Shown here piece after piece: positions 1 through 8,199 of a stretch of 12,685 bases of DNA (within the stretch, counting starts at the first letter, position 1; the number at the start of each line of letters is the position of its first letter). The position numbers and the translations under genes are program-made. Below the pieces are notes generated by a model. The model was not told where the DNA came from. It made no database searches and worked only from the letters and a program-made list of their open reading frames with translations. Origin of the DNA: Victivallales bacterium (lineage in GTDB: Bacteria > Verrucomicrobiota > Lentisphaeria > Oligosphaerales > Oligosphaeraceae); contig JAGCTA010000292.1 in the NCBI GenBank assembly GCA_017963875.1, positions 1 through 12,685 on the forward strand, in the 5' to 3' direction.

Positions 1-762
1 AGCGATGCCATCAACGCAATCGTTGAAACCACCGTAAAGAATGCTCCGATGTTCGACTTTGTTGCTTCGGACAGCATTTCCCATACGGGCTGGCGCGTCC
101 CTGAAGAATTAACCGACAAACTCCAGCAAGCGTTTGCCGAACTTCCTCGCCTTTATATCGCGGACGGCCATCACCGCGCCGCATCCGCCGCGCGCACTCG
201 CGCAGCACTTGTGGAAAACCATACGGACACCGTTGAAACTGGGCGCGTCCTCTCCGTCATCTTTCCCGCCAGCCAACTTAAGATTCTGGCATATAACCGC
301 CTGATATTGAACCTTGGCATTTTCACGCCAGAGCAGTTTATGGAAAAAATGCAGGCGTCCTGCAAAATGAAACCCGTTGACAACCCCGTTCCCGACAGCA
401 TTGGCAAATGCTGCATGTACTTCCAAGGCCAATGGTATGAAATAACACTCGAACAGCCCCCAGCGGATGCTTCCGTCATAGACAAACTGGATGTGTCCAT
501 CTTGCAGCATGACATTCTGGCGCCGGTTCTTTGCATTGACGACCCGCGGACATCCCGCCGCATTGACTTCGTCGGAGGAATTCGCGGCACCGCTGAACTG
601 GAGCGCCGTGTGGATTCAGGCGAGGCAATCGTGGCCTTTTCAATGTACCCAACGACTCTCGACCAACTCATGGATATCGCGGACAATGATGAAATCATGC
701 CACCGAAATCCACTTGGTTCGAGCCAAAACTCCGTGACGGTCTCTTCGTGCACGAAATCTAA
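1..762 (+). CDS. DUF1015 family protein, C-terminal part (5' end outside window)
   Basis: The frame is open from base 1 and ends at TAA 760-762, so about 253 C-terminal residues are visible and the true start lies upstream; the first ATG (49) is only internal. The recognisable signature is YIADGHHRAASA (bases 151-186), the Asp-Gly-His-His-Arg motif of DUF1015. It is preceded by a Phe-Asp-Phe element (PMFDF, bases 46-60) that also occurs in that family. DUF1015 proteins are cytosolic and about 400 residues long, so roughly the last 60% is present. Their biochemical function is not established to my knowledge; the paired histidines suggest metal or phosphate handling, but that is inference. The lysA-like gene follows after 54 bases on the same strand, so co-transcription is possible. 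No signal peptide or membrane segment is visible in this part. Confidence 0.85.
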   Translation, partial: SDAINAIVETTVKNAPMFDFVASDSISHTGWRVPEELTDKLQQAFAELPRLYIADGHHRAASAARTRAALVENHTDTVETGRVLSVIFPASQLKILAYNRLILNLGIFTPEQFMEKMQASCKMKPVDNPVPDSIGKCCMYFQGQWYEITLEQPPADASVIDKLDVSILQHDILAPVLCIDDPRTSRRIDFVGGIRGTAELERRVDSGEAIVAFSMYPTTLDQLMDIADNDEIMPPKSTWFEPKLRDGLFVHEI

Positions 763-816
763 TCGCACATACTTATTGACAATCAACATAACCACCATCA
801 ATCTGGAATCCATCAC

Positions 817-2085
817 ATGAAAATCATCAATGGTCAAATCTGTCTGGAAGACGTCCCTGTCACTGAATTAGCGACAGCATACGGCACTCCAACTTACGTC
901 TATGAGGAATCACGCATCCGTGACAATTTCAGACGCGCGCTAGCTGCCTTCAGAAAATACTATCCAAACTTCAGGTTCTTCTACGCCATCAAGGCAAACA
1001 ACAATCTCGCCGTGGCAAACATCCTCCGCCAGGAAGGCGCGGGCATCGACGCGGCGTCCGTCAATGAAATCCTGCTCGCTCAAAAACTCGGACTTGGCGG
1101 CACCGATGTCATGTTCTCTGGCAACTTCCTTTCTGACGACGACATCCGTCAGGGACTCCAATCAGGCGTCATTTTCAATCTGGATGACATTTCACTCCTG
1201 CCACGCGTGCTCAAATTCGGCAAACCCGAATATCTGTCATTCCGCCTCAATCCAGGCTATGGTGCCTGTGAAGTCGGCGATTTTGTCTGCAACGGCGGCC
1301 CAGATGCAAAATTCGGCGTTCATCCAGACCAGATCATGGATGCCTACCGTATGGCGAAAGACGCTGGCATCAAGCATTTTGGCGCGCACATGATGCCTGG
1401 CTCCTGCATCCGCGACCCAGAGTATTTCCGCTTCATCACGGGACTTCTCATGGACAACATCGGCAAGGTCGGTCGTGAACTGGGCATTGATTTCGAATTC
1501 ATCGACCTCGGCGGCGGCCTCGGAATCCCCTACAAACCAGGCGATTATGTGCTGGACATCGACGAAGCCGCGCACCGCGTCGCAGACGTCTTCACGGAGA
1601 AAATCAAGGAATACGGCCTTAAGCCGCCGCGCCTGATGATGGAGCCAGCCAGATACTTTGTCGGAGACGCAGGCTATATCATCGGAACAGTCCACGCCAT
1701 CAAGGATTCGTACAAGCACATCATCGGCACCGACGTCTCCATGAACACGCTGGCACGCCCCGCCATGTACGGTGCCTACCACCACATTTACGTCAACGGT
1801 CGTGAAGACGAAAACCGCAAGCCCGCAGGGCTTTGCGGACAAGTCTGCGAAAACACGGATTTCTGGGTCCGCGAGCGCATGTTCCCTGAAAACATCTCGC
1901 TCGGCGACATCATCGTCGTCGAAAACGCAGGCGCATACGGCTACGCCATGAGTTATCAGTACAATGGACGCCTGAGGCCCGCCGAGGCGCTTGTTTCAGG
2001 CAACAAGCACTGGCTCATCCGCAAACGCGAAGACATTGAAGACCTCGTCAGAAATGTCAGCATCCCAGAACATCTTCTTGGCTAA
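817..2085 (+). CDS. lysA: Diaminopimelate decarboxylase-type PLP enzyme (fold type III), variant active site
   Basis: A 422-residue protein, the usual length for LysA, which decarboxylates meso-diaminopimelate to L-lysine in the cytosol. Motifs in order: YAIKAN with the expected PLP lysine K59; GGGLG 232-236 (PLP phosphate loop); EPAR 276-279, where the family normally has EPGR; CENTD 344-348, the C-E-x-x-D element with the catalytic cysteine C344; and AGAYGYAMS 371-379 with the PLP-contacting Y374. The N-terminal barrel and C-terminal beta domain are both complete. One oddity is clear. The usual H-x-G-S motif, whose His stacks on PLP, reads M-P-G-S here (M193-S196, inside GAHMMPGSCI), so that His appears to be missing. 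Substrate could therefore differ (carboxynorspermidine decarboxylase is a related alternative, though usually shorter). The start has only a weak ribosome site (CTGGAA). A perfect TTGACA at 776-781 lacks a convincing -10 partner. The cyclophilin gene follows after 30 bases. Confidence 0.85.
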   Translation: MKIINGQICLEDVPVTELATAYGTPTYVYEESRIRDNFRRALAAFRKYYPNFRFFYAIKANNNLAVANILRQEGAGIDAASVNEILLAQKLGLGGTDVMFSGNFLSDDDIRQGLQSGVIFNLDDISLLPRVLKFGKPEYLSFRLNPGYGACEVGDFVCNGGPDAKFGVHPDQIMDAYRMAKDAGIKHFGAHMMPGSCIRDPEYFRFITGLLMDNIGKVGRELGIDFEFIDLGGGLGIPYKPGDYVLDIDEAAHRVADVFTEKIKEYGLKPPRLMMEPARYFVGDAGYIIGTVHAIKDSYKHIIGTDVSMNTLARPAMYGAYHHIYVNGREDENRKPAGLCGQVCENTDFWVRERMFPENISLGDIIVVENAGAYGYAMSYQYNGRLRPAEALVSGNKHWLIRKREDIEDLVRNVSIPEHLLG

Positions 2086-2115
2086 TTTCCATTTGTTCTA
2101 CAGGAGAATCCACAA

Positions 2116-2745
2116 ATGAAGCATCTATTTTCTGTCATCATCGCAGCATTGTTCGCATTCAGCGCCTTTGCGCAACAACAGCCACAACAAACGGCGGACG
2201 ACAAGAACGGGCAGGTCGCGCCAAAGAACACAAATCCAATCATTCGGATTGCCACTTCCAAAGGCGACATGAAGTTTGAACTCTACGAAGATCTCGTGCC
2301 AAATACCGTCGCAAACATGATTGAACTCGCAGAAAAGGGCTTTTTCAAGGGAATGTCTTTCCATCGCGTCATCAAAGACTTCATGGCCCAGGGTGGCTGC
2401 CCCTATTCCAAGCGGGATGCCCACGGTCAACCAGGCACAGGCGGCCCAGGCTATCGCTTTGCAGATGAAATTACCCCAAAACTCCGCCATACTGAAAGGG
2501 GAATCCTCTCCATGGCCAATTCAGGCGAGAACACCAACGGCTCGCAGTTCTTCATCTGCTTCAAGGCAACTCCCTGGCTTGACGGATGCCATACGGTTTT
2601 CGGCAAAATCATCGAAGGAATGGAAGTCCTCGACAAAATCGAGGCCCTTAGTTCGACGTCTGGGAAAACCAGTGAGAGAATCCAGTTCAATATCGAAGTC
2701 ATTTCAAAACGCGACCACGAATACAAAGTGAAAAAAATACAGTAA
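2116..2745 (+). CDS. Exported cyclophilin-type peptidyl-prolyl cis-trans isomerase
   Basis: A 209-residue protein. Residues 1-19 form a classical Sec signal peptide ending in Ala-Phe-Ala, with predicted signal peptidase I cleavage before Gln20. A Gln-rich polar linker (about 20-38) then leads into one complete cyclophilin domain (about 40-205). Active-site residues fit the family: FHR(82-84)...FMAQGG(89-94) supplies R84, F89, M90 and Q92, followed by ANSGENTNGSQFFI and TPWLDGCHTVFG. The protein should catalyse proline isomerisation during folding of exported proteins in the periplasm; there is no lipobox and no second membrane segment. Start choice is firm: AGGAGA at 2102-2107 lies at good distance before ATG 2116, and the signal peptide begins immediately. 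It sits 30 bases after lysA and 24 bases before a large lipoprotein gene, so a shared envelope-folding role with the latter is possible but unproven. Confidence 0.93.
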   Translation: MKHLFSVIIAALFAFSAFAQQQPQQTADDKNGQVAPKNTNPIIRIATSKGDMKFELYEDLVPNTVANMIELAEKGFFKGMSFHRVIKDFMAQGGCPYSKRDAHGQPGTGGPGYRFADEITPKLRHTERGILSMANSGENTNGSQFFICFKATPWLDGCHTVFGKIIEGMEVLDKIEALSSTSGKTSERIQFNIEVISKRDHEYKVKKIQ

Positions 2746-2769
2746 TTATTTGACATCATACTGGAAATC

Positions 2770-5157
2770 ATGCGTTTGCCTTTGTCAACCATTTCCATTG
2801 CCGTTCTGGCGCTGCTGTTTTTGGCGGGTTGCGAGACTGTGGAACTGCCGCCAGGATTTGCCCGTGTCGGCGAAGTTCTTCAGAACAACACCTCTGAAGC
2901 GGCGTCTGACGAGGCAGTCTTTTCCCTGATGGAGTGGTATGCCATTGTTAATAGGGGAAAGGACATACCGCCTCTTTGGAGCGAATATGTTCAAAACAAA
3001 CGCATGGCGGCGCAATCCGAACTCTTTGGGAAATGGAAACAAAATCTCATTGAACAATCCCACGGAACGCTCGTCCACAATCCCGAAAAATGCCTTTCTC
3101 TCATCCCAAAAGCATTGCTGGTTCGGACGGACTGGGAGACTTTGGAAACAGATATCCACTCCATCAAAGTGCTTCTGGAATCCCCCATCACCATTGAGGT
3201 CCCATTGAAGGAATGCCTGAACGATTCTTTCTGGCGTGGACGTTCCGCCAAATCACGAGAGTCCTTTGCCGAATGGGGGCAGCAACGCCGCCTGACAGTC
3301 CCTCCCGCTGAGAATTTAAACACGTCCGAACTGGTCGCACAACTTTCCTCTGTGCATGATGCTATCTTGCTTTCAAAGTCAATCCATGACGCTCTCGCAT
3401 CAGCCGCTGACTTGTCTGGGAAAAAACAGTTCATCGACGCCATGAATGCCCTTCAAGCACTCCTGGAAAAACTGAAGACAGACTCTATAGCCAAACAATT
3501 TGACGAATTAAAAGAAGAATCGCCCCTGCGAAAACTCGACCAGGCTTTCCAGCAACTTCCATTCACCTGTATTAATGTCAATCTCCAAAATTTGGAGACG
3601 ACGTTCAAGGAACTGAATTCACGCCTCGCAAAGCCTTTCACCGAAGAGACCAACACCGTCAAGGCAATGGATGCCTCCCTCACACAAGTGGAGACGACCA
3701 TTTCGACAATGCTCACGACATGGCGGCAGGACAAACGCTTTACCCAATCATGGCAAGTGAATGTAGGCAAAATCAGGACGACGCTCGCGCAGACGGCGGC
3801 CTTGAGGCTCGCCGTCTGGAAACAGCAGTTGTCTGATTTCTTCTCGTCCAGGATGTATTGGGATGCGGCACTGTTCTACAAGGCACGTTGCGAGGCACTG
3901 ACGTTCCAAAATCATTCCCAGTTCGGGCTGTATTCATCCATAAGCATTGCCGATGGCAATGACACGACTTTTACACAGACTTTGGCGAAGGATTTCCGAA
4001 CGCTTTTTCTCAAGCGACTTCCTGACGCATGCGGACTCCTTGCCGACAGTGCGGAGAAAAGCCTCAAGGACCATCAGGAATCGGGCTATGCCATCGCACT
4101 ATGCCGCATGGTCAATCGCATGATTGAACTGCTGAATGCGCATGACTACCCTGGTATCGCCGCGCCTCTCGCCAAAACGTCAATCATCGAACCGCAGGCA
4201 AGGAAATCTCTGGAGGATGCTGTCCTTAAACGCGTTATCACCATTGAAGACATGTCTTCCGCAATCCCTGGACTGGGCTTGACCTACACCAAGGACCTGC
4301 AGCATTCACTCGAACGGCTGTTCAAGTCATACGGCATGGACAATTATCTCAAAATCGTTTCTGGAACGGCCCAGATGACACCATATAGTTACAGACTCCA
4401 CGACGGTGTCGTCGCTAACTTCGACGGACAGGAGGATGTGGAACGCAAGAGCATCCGAATCCTCCGCAGATTCGGCGAAATCAAGCAATCTCCTAATCCC
4501 GAAGCCAGGGACAATCCTTCCGCACCGCCGACAATATACACTCAGGAGTTGTATGAGCACATCATCAATATCAGGGAAATCGAACGCATCGCCCATGTCC
4601 GTGTGTTCATCACGGTCCGCGGACCTGGTTTTACGTCGCCTGTCGAAGTAAACGAATTCTACTCCAAACGTTTCATCATTGAAGAATCGCATCCTTTCAA
4701 TGACGTCCGCGTCATCGATGTCTTGAAAACGTATGATTTGAACAAACATCCCGTCCAGGACGCAGAGCCGACTCTTCGCTACGACCGCATCTGGACTCCA
4801 GGCGAAATGCTCGACTGGGCGCGCAAGGATTCACTGTCCGTCTTTTCTCTCAAACTGCTGTATCATTTCAATCAATTTCCACTGCTTCTGGAAAATACCG
4901 CCAAGCGCAATGAAACCGAAGGCAAACTGGAAAACGCCACCGAGAACTGGGCCTGCTGCCTCCTCCTGACAGAGAACTCGCCTACGGAATCGTTCCCCGC
5001 CAATGACACGAATGACACGGTCCGCCCCGCCGCCAAATGCACGGAGGAATGCCTGAATTGTCTCCAGAAACAGCGCACCGCCCTAGAGGAACTCAAGAGA
5101 AACGCCGATGGTAATCTCCTTCAAACCGCCAGCAAATTGTTCAATAGCAGAAAATAA
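2770..5157 (+). CDS. Large lipoprotein of unknown function (795 aa)
   Basis: I do not recognise this family. The N-terminus is a clear lipoprotein signal: basic start (MRLP), hydrophobic core, and lipobox L18-A19-G20-C21, so the mature protein should be anchored in a membrane through Cys21. The remaining ~775 residues have no further membrane segment. Residues about 150-350 are rich in Leu/Glu/Lys/Gln and look helical with coiled-coil tendency. A more mixed alpha/beta stretch follows (about 540-680, containing HVRVFITVRGPGF and RFIIEESHPF), and then a helical polar tail. Near the C-terminus C757, C761 and C764 form C-x3-C-x2-C, with a Cys-Cys pair about 30 residues earlier. The start has only a weak GGAAA ribosome site, but the signal peptide fixes it. 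It lies 24 bases behind the cyclophilin gene and 61 before guaB. A scaffold or envelope-assembly role is conceivable; nothing in the sequence proves one. Confidence 0.88.
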   Translation: MRLPLSTISIAVLALLFLAGCETVELPPGFARVGEVLQNNTSEAASDEAVFSLMEWYAIVNRGKDIPPLWSEYVQNKRMAAQSELFGKWKQNLIEQSHGTLVHNPEKCLSLIPKALLVRTDWETLETDIHSIKVLLESPITIEVPLKECLNDSFWRGRSAKSRESFAEWGQQRRLTVPPAENLNTSELVAQLSSVHDAILLSKSIHDALASAADLSGKKQFIDAMNALQALLEKLKTDSIAKQFDELKEESPLRKLDQAFQQLPFTCINVNLQNLETTFKELNSRLAKPFTEETNTVKAMDASLTQVETTISTMLTTWRQDKRFTQSWQVNVGKIRTTLAQTAALRLAVWKQQLSDFFSSRMYWDAALFYKARCEALTFQNHSQFGLYSSISIADGNDTTFTQTLAKDFRTLFLKRLPDACGLLADSAEKSLKDHQESGYAIALCRMVNRMIELLNAHDYPGIAAPLAKTSIIEPQARKSLEDAVLKRVITIEDMSSAIPGLGLTYTKDLQHSLERLFKSYGMDNYLKIVSGTAQMTPYSYRLHDGVVANFDGQEDVERKSIRILRRFGEIKQSPNPEARDNPSAPPTIYTQELYEHIINIREIERIAHVRVFITVRGPGFTSPVEVNEFYSKRFIIEESHPFNDVRVIDVLKTYDLNKHPVQDAEPTLRYDRIWTPGEMLDWARKDSLSVFSLKLLYHFNQFPLLLENTAKRNETEGKLENATENWACCLLLTENSPTESFPANDTNDTVRPAAKCTEECLNCLQKQRTALEELKRNADGNLLQTASKLFNSRK

Positions 5158-5218
5158 ATAGTGAATCCAAATTGATATAAACACCCAACACAGTAAAACG
5201 ACACAAGGAACACAGACT

Positions 5219-6727
5219 ATGGCAATCGTTTATGACGAACCATCACACACTTTTAGCGAATACTTGTTGCTGCCTGGATACACAGGGCCAGATTGCACGC
5301 CCGACAATGTCTCGCTAAAGACTCCTATTGTGAAATTCAAGAAAGGCGAAAAACCTGCGCTCAATTTGAATATCCCGCTGGTGTCCGCAATCATGCAAGC
5401 TGTTTCAGGAGAACGTCTTGCAATTGCGCTGGCACGTGAAGGCGGTCTCACGTTCATTTACGGCAATCAGAGCATTAACAGCGAAGCGGACATGGTCCGC
5501 GCCGTCAAAAACCACAAGGCGGGTTTCGTCCCGTCCGATTCCAATGTGACCCCACAGGCGACGCTTGAGGAGGTTCTGGAACTCAAAACACGGAGCAAGC
5601 ACTCCACAGTCGCCGTTACAGAGGACGGTTCGCCTAACGGAAAACTGCTTGGCATGGTCACTAGCCGTGACTATTCCCTTGAACGCATTCCGCTCAACGC
5701 CAAAGTCGAATCCTTTATGACCCCGATTTCAAAACTGGTCACCGCGCAGGAAGGCATCACGCTTCAGGAAGCCTACAATATCATCTGGAAATACAAACTC
5801 AACACCCTGCCCGTCATTGACAAGAACCGCAATTTCGTGGCATTTGTCTTCCGCAAGGACTACGACCAACACAAGGAGAATCCGCTTGAACTGCTCGATG
5901 CCAACCACCGTCTCCTCGTCGGCGCAGGCGTCAACACAAAAGATTATGAAGAACGCATCCCCGCACTTGTTGAGGCAGGCGCGGACATCCTCTGCATCGA
6001 TTCATCCGAAGGCTTCACGGAATGGCAACGCAGGACATTGCAATTCGTCCGCGAAAAATATGGTGACAAAGTGAAAATCGGCGCAGGAAACATCGTTGAC
6101 AAAGATGGTTTCCGCTTTCTGGCGGACGCAGGCGCAGACTTTGTCAAAATCGGCATCGGCGGCGGTTCAATCTGCATCACTCGCGAAACCAAAGGAATCG
6201 GTCGAGGTCAAGCGACGGCTGTCATCGAAGTCGCCAAGGCACGCGATGAATATTTCAAGGAAACTGGCATTTATGTCCCCATCTGCTCCGACGGCGGCAT
6301 TGTGCACGACTATCACATCACGCTTGCCCTCGCCATGGGCGCGGATTTTTGCATGCTCGGCCGCTATTTCGCGCGCTTTGACGAAAGCCCGAGTGAAATC
6401 GTTCAAATCAATGGCAATTTCATGAAGGAATACTGGGGTGAAGGCAGTGCCCGCGCCCAGAACATCGCGCGCTACAGCCAGGGCAACAAGAAACTGTCAT
6501 TCGTCGAAGGTGTGGATTCATACGTGCCGTATGCAGGCTCCCTGCACAAGAATCTGGACATCACATTATCCAAGATTCGCCATACACTATGCAATGTCGG
6601 CGTGCTGAGCATCCCTGAATTGCAGCAGAAAGCCAGGTTGACGCTTGTCTCCTCCGTCTCCATCGTCGAAGGCGGTGCCCATGACGTGCTCGTGAAGGAC
6701 AACTACCACCACCCACAGGGAATGTAA
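5219..6727 (+). CDS. guaB: Inosine-5'-monophosphate dehydrogenase
   Basis: A 502-residue cytosolic enzyme that oxidises IMP to XMP with NAD+, the committed step to GMP. The barrel is interrupted by two CBS domains (about 110-219, from [10 protein letters not shown] to FRKDYD), as in full-length IMPDH. The catalytic loop is [12 protein letters not shown] with nucleophile C319; the usual bacterial loop has GPGSICTTR. The flap carries the Arg-Tyr dyad R418-Y419 and then [18 protein letters not shown] is the phosphate-binding motif, and the end [13 protein letters not shown] is strongly conserved. From memory, both sequence and residue numbering match the Tritrichomonas foetus IMPDH (Cys319, Arg418, Tyr419), so this belongs to that subfamily. 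AAGGAA at about 5204-5209 serves ATG 5219. No clear promoter or guanine riboswitch is visible in the 61-base upstream gap. The hydrolase gene follows after 16 bases and is probably co-transcribed. Confidence 0.96.
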   Translation: MAIVYDEPSHTFSEYLLLPGYTGPDCTPDNVSLKTPIVKFKKGEKPALNLNIPLVSAIMQAVSGERLAIALAREGGLTFIYGNQSINSEADMVRAVKNHKAGFVPSDSNVTPQATLEEVLELKTRSKHSTVAVTEDGSPNGKLLGMVTSRDYSLERIPLNAKVESFMTPISKLVTAQEGITLQEAYNIIWKYKLNTLPVIDKNRNFVAFVFRKDYDQHKENPLELLDANHRLLVGAGVNTKDYEERIPALVEAGADILCIDSSEGFTEWQRRTLQFVREKYGDKVKIGAGNIVDKDGFRFLADAGADFVKIGIGGGSICITRETKGIGRGQATAVIEVAKARDEYFKETGIYVPICSDGGIVHDYHITLALAMGADFCMLGRYFARFDESPSEIVQINGNFMKEYWGEGSARAQNIARYSQGNKKLSFVEGVDSYVPYAGSLHKNLDITLSKIRHTLCNVGVLSIPELQQKARLTLVSSVSIVEGGAHDVLVKDNYHHPQGM

Positions 6728-6743
6728 TCTGCATCAGCACAGT

Positions 6744-7706
6744 ATGAAACCTTCCATTTCCATATCTGACAAAATCAAAGAGGAATGCTGTTCCTTCACG
6801 GTTGACAACGCCATAGTCAAGGGCATTGTCACACGGCCGTCGTCGGGCACACCCAAAGGCGGAATCATTTTCTCGCATGGCTGGAGCGGGTTCCGCTCTG
6901 GCCCGTCGGGCATTCTCACGGAATTCGCCAGGGCATTCGCCGAACAAGGCTATCTGACCCTTCGATTCGATTATCGAGGACGCGGCGAAAGCCAGGGCGA
7001 CGGCTTGTCGGCAACCCTCACAACCATGGCCGACGACCTCGTCGCCGCATGTGATTTCATGGAAAAGCACGAGCACATCGCCCGCACTGCCCTCTGCGGA
7101 CTCTGCTCTGGCGGCAATGTCGTCATCGGCACTCTCAAGCGCATTCCAAAGGCCAACAACCTCTTGTTGCTTTCCGTCTATCCTTTTTCAGATGGCGATG
7201 CCTTCGGGCGCGATGTCCATCGGACATTCCATTATCTGAAACTCTATTGGAAAAAACTCTTTCGCGCCGATACCTGGACGAGGTTCTTCCGTGGCGATGT
7301 CAAACTCAAAAATGTCTTCAACGTCATTTTCGGCCATTTCCTGAAAAAAGGCTCTAATAGGAAAAAGGAAGGAAACGGCACGGAACAAAAATCGCAGGAA
7401 GCATCCAATGGAAACTCCCTGCCGAAAGCCGTTAAAGCCAGTGCGGTGGAAAGCCGCACGCAGTCAGGCGAAGCACCAAAAAAACACCTGGCAAATCTGC
7501 GTTCAGACTTGCCAGGCATCATGATTTACGGTACGGCTGACCCCGATGCGACCGCCGCGATTAAATACTATGGCGACTACATTTCAGAGCATCATCTGCC
7601 CATAGCCATTCGCACGATTGATGGGGCAAACCATAATTTTTCCTCACGCGAATGGCGTGAACTTGCCTTGCAGATATTGTTAACGCATCTGCAAGGGCGT
7701 GAATAA
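6744..7706 (+). CDS. Alpha/beta hydrolase with Cys nucleophile elbow, exosortase-associated-hydrolase-like
   Basis: A 320-residue protein with an alpha/beta hydrolase layout. HGWSG (45-49) is the oxyanion segment, RFDYRGRGES the typical strand-turn, GLCSGG (119-124) the nucleophile elbow, TADPD (264-268) the acid region and GANHNF with H297 the histidine. The elbow has Cys121 where serine is usual, as in dienelactone hydrolases, so the triad would be C121-D266 or D268-H297. The segment after the elbow (YLKLYWKKLFRADTW and the following basic stretch) resembles, from memory, the cap of exosortase-A-associated hydrolase 1, whose elbow also reads GLC. Residues about 201-250 are a low-complexity Lys/Ser/Glu/Asn linker inserted between cap and last strands. 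There is no signal peptide, so it is probably cytosolic. Substrate unknown; an esterase, thioesterase or acyl-chain role is plausible. It lies 16 bases after guaB, with a poor ribosome site, suggesting translational coupling or co-transcription. Confidence 0.85.
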   Translation: MKPSISISDKIKEECCSFTVDNAIVKGIVTRPSSGTPKGGIIFSHGWSGFRSGPSGILTEFARAFAEQGYLTLRFDYRGRGESQGDGLSATLTTMADDLVAACDFMEKHEHIARTALCGLCSGGNVVIGTLKRIPKANNLLLLSVYPFSDGDAFGRDVHRTFHYLKLYWKKLFRADTWTRFFRGDVKLKNVFNVIFGHFLKKGSNRKKEGNGTEQKSQEASNGNSLPKAVKASAVESRTQSGEAPKKHLANLRSDLPGIMIYGTADPDATAAIKYYGDYISEHHLPIAIRTIDGANHNFSSREWRELALQILLTHLQGRE

Positions 7707-7721
7707 AAATCCGCCTTATAC

Positions 7722-8033
7722 TTATTTGCCCAATTCCGCATCCAGTTGCCGATTGTGCTTGGCATTGATGTCCTGGATTTTCGCCTTCGCCTTCTGACCT
7801 GCGCGGAAAGCCGCGCCGCCCGCCATGCCGTCAACGGCATTCTGTACTTCCGTTACCATGCCAGGACGCTCGGCTGGACGTGGTGCCTGCGGCTGTTCAG
7901 GGCGCTTCGGCGTCGCACCGCTCTTCGCCGCTGGCGGAGCCCCTTTCCCGCCCTTCTGAGGACGTTTGCATCCACAAAACACTATCGCAGAGGCAAGCAC
8001 AACCATCATCATCAAAAACAACGTCTTTTTCAT
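7722..8033 (-). CDS. Small lipoprotein of unknown function (103 aa)
   Basis: This - strand gene reads from ATG (8031-8033) to TAA (7722-7724). The N-terminus MKKTLFLMMMVVLASAIVF is a hydrophobic signal ending in F-C-G-C, a relaxed lipobox with the lipidated residue C22. A Pro/Ala/Lys/Arg-rich, probably unstructured stretch (about 24-58) follows, then an alanine-rich, helix-prone C-terminal half (about 60-103) with many Lys, Gln and Asp. I know no named family for it. Support that it is real: AGGAGA lies seven bases before the start, a near-consensus promoter (TTGACA, 17-base spacer, TATGCT) lies about 57 bases upstream, and signal peptide, composition and length are coherent. It converges on the hydrolase with only 15 bases between the stop codons. 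A longer + strand frame across the same bases is its antisense shadow and has no such signals. It is probably envelope-anchored; its role is unknown. Confidence 0.8.
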   Translation of the reverse strand: MKKTLFLMMMVVLASAIVFCGCKRPQKGGKGAPPAAKSGATPKRPEQPQAPRPAERPGMVTEVQNAVDGMAGGAAFRAGQKAKAKIQDINAKHNRQLDAELGK

Positions 8034-8089
8034 CTCTCAATTCTCCTAACTTTAATAAACAAAACATCATTCGGGGGAAAAACAATAAT

Positions 8090-8118
8090 AGCATATCCCT
8101 ATTGTGGAGATTTGTCAA
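8090..8118 (-). promoter_or_regulatory. Sigma70-type promoter of the small lipoprotein gene
   Basis: Read on the - strand: TTGACA (8118-8113, perfect -35), a spacer of exactly 17 bases, then TATGCT (8095-8090, four of six to TATAAT). Transcription would start near 8083, giving a leader of about 50 bases that ends with AGGAGA and the ATG at 8033. The -35 box lies in the loop of the inverted repeat at 8102-8140. Confidence 0.65.
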
Positions 8119-8140
8119 CAAAAAACAACAATTTCCACAA
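8102..8140. repeat. Inverted repeat enclosing the -35 box (candidate operator)
   Basis: TTGTGGAGATT (8102-8112) and AATTTCCACAA (8130-8140) are inverted copies matching at 10 of 11 positions; the single difference would be a G.U pair in RNA. The 17-base gap contains the TTGACA box of the lipoprotein promoter. Since the arms flank the -35 element and lie mostly upstream of the predicted transcription start, a DNA-level role (regulator binding) is more likely than an RNA hairpin. This is inference. Confidence 0.5.
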
Positions 8141-8199
8141 AATTAACCGAAAAACAAAAACAAACTTCCACCGCGTCTCGTGCCTCACGTCCAAGGCAT

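Noticed and set aside
776..804. Perfect TTGACA before lysA as a promoter
   Set aside because: At 16-18 base spacing there is no acceptable -10 hexamer (CAATCT at best), so I do not call a promoter.
1237..1842. A 201-codon - strand frame inside lysA
   Set aside because: It lies wholly within the conserved lysA coding region, reads as Val/Asp-rich shadow sequence and has no supporting signals.
5038..5061. C-x3-C-x2-C in the large lipoprotein, the spacing of radical SAM enzymes
   Set aside because: It lies at the extreme C-terminus of an exported lipoprotein without a barrel or other radical SAM motifs; treated only as a possible metal or disulfide site.
7693..7717. Weak hairpin AAGGGCG/CGCCTT between the convergent stop codons
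   Set aside because: Six pairs with a bulge and no U tract on either strand; not convincing as a bidirectional terminator.
8102..8140. TGTGGA words resembling DnaA boxes, hinting at an origin
   Set aside because: Each differs from the TTATNCACA consensus, only two are present, and there is no dnaA, dnaN, rpmH or AT-rich unwinding array.
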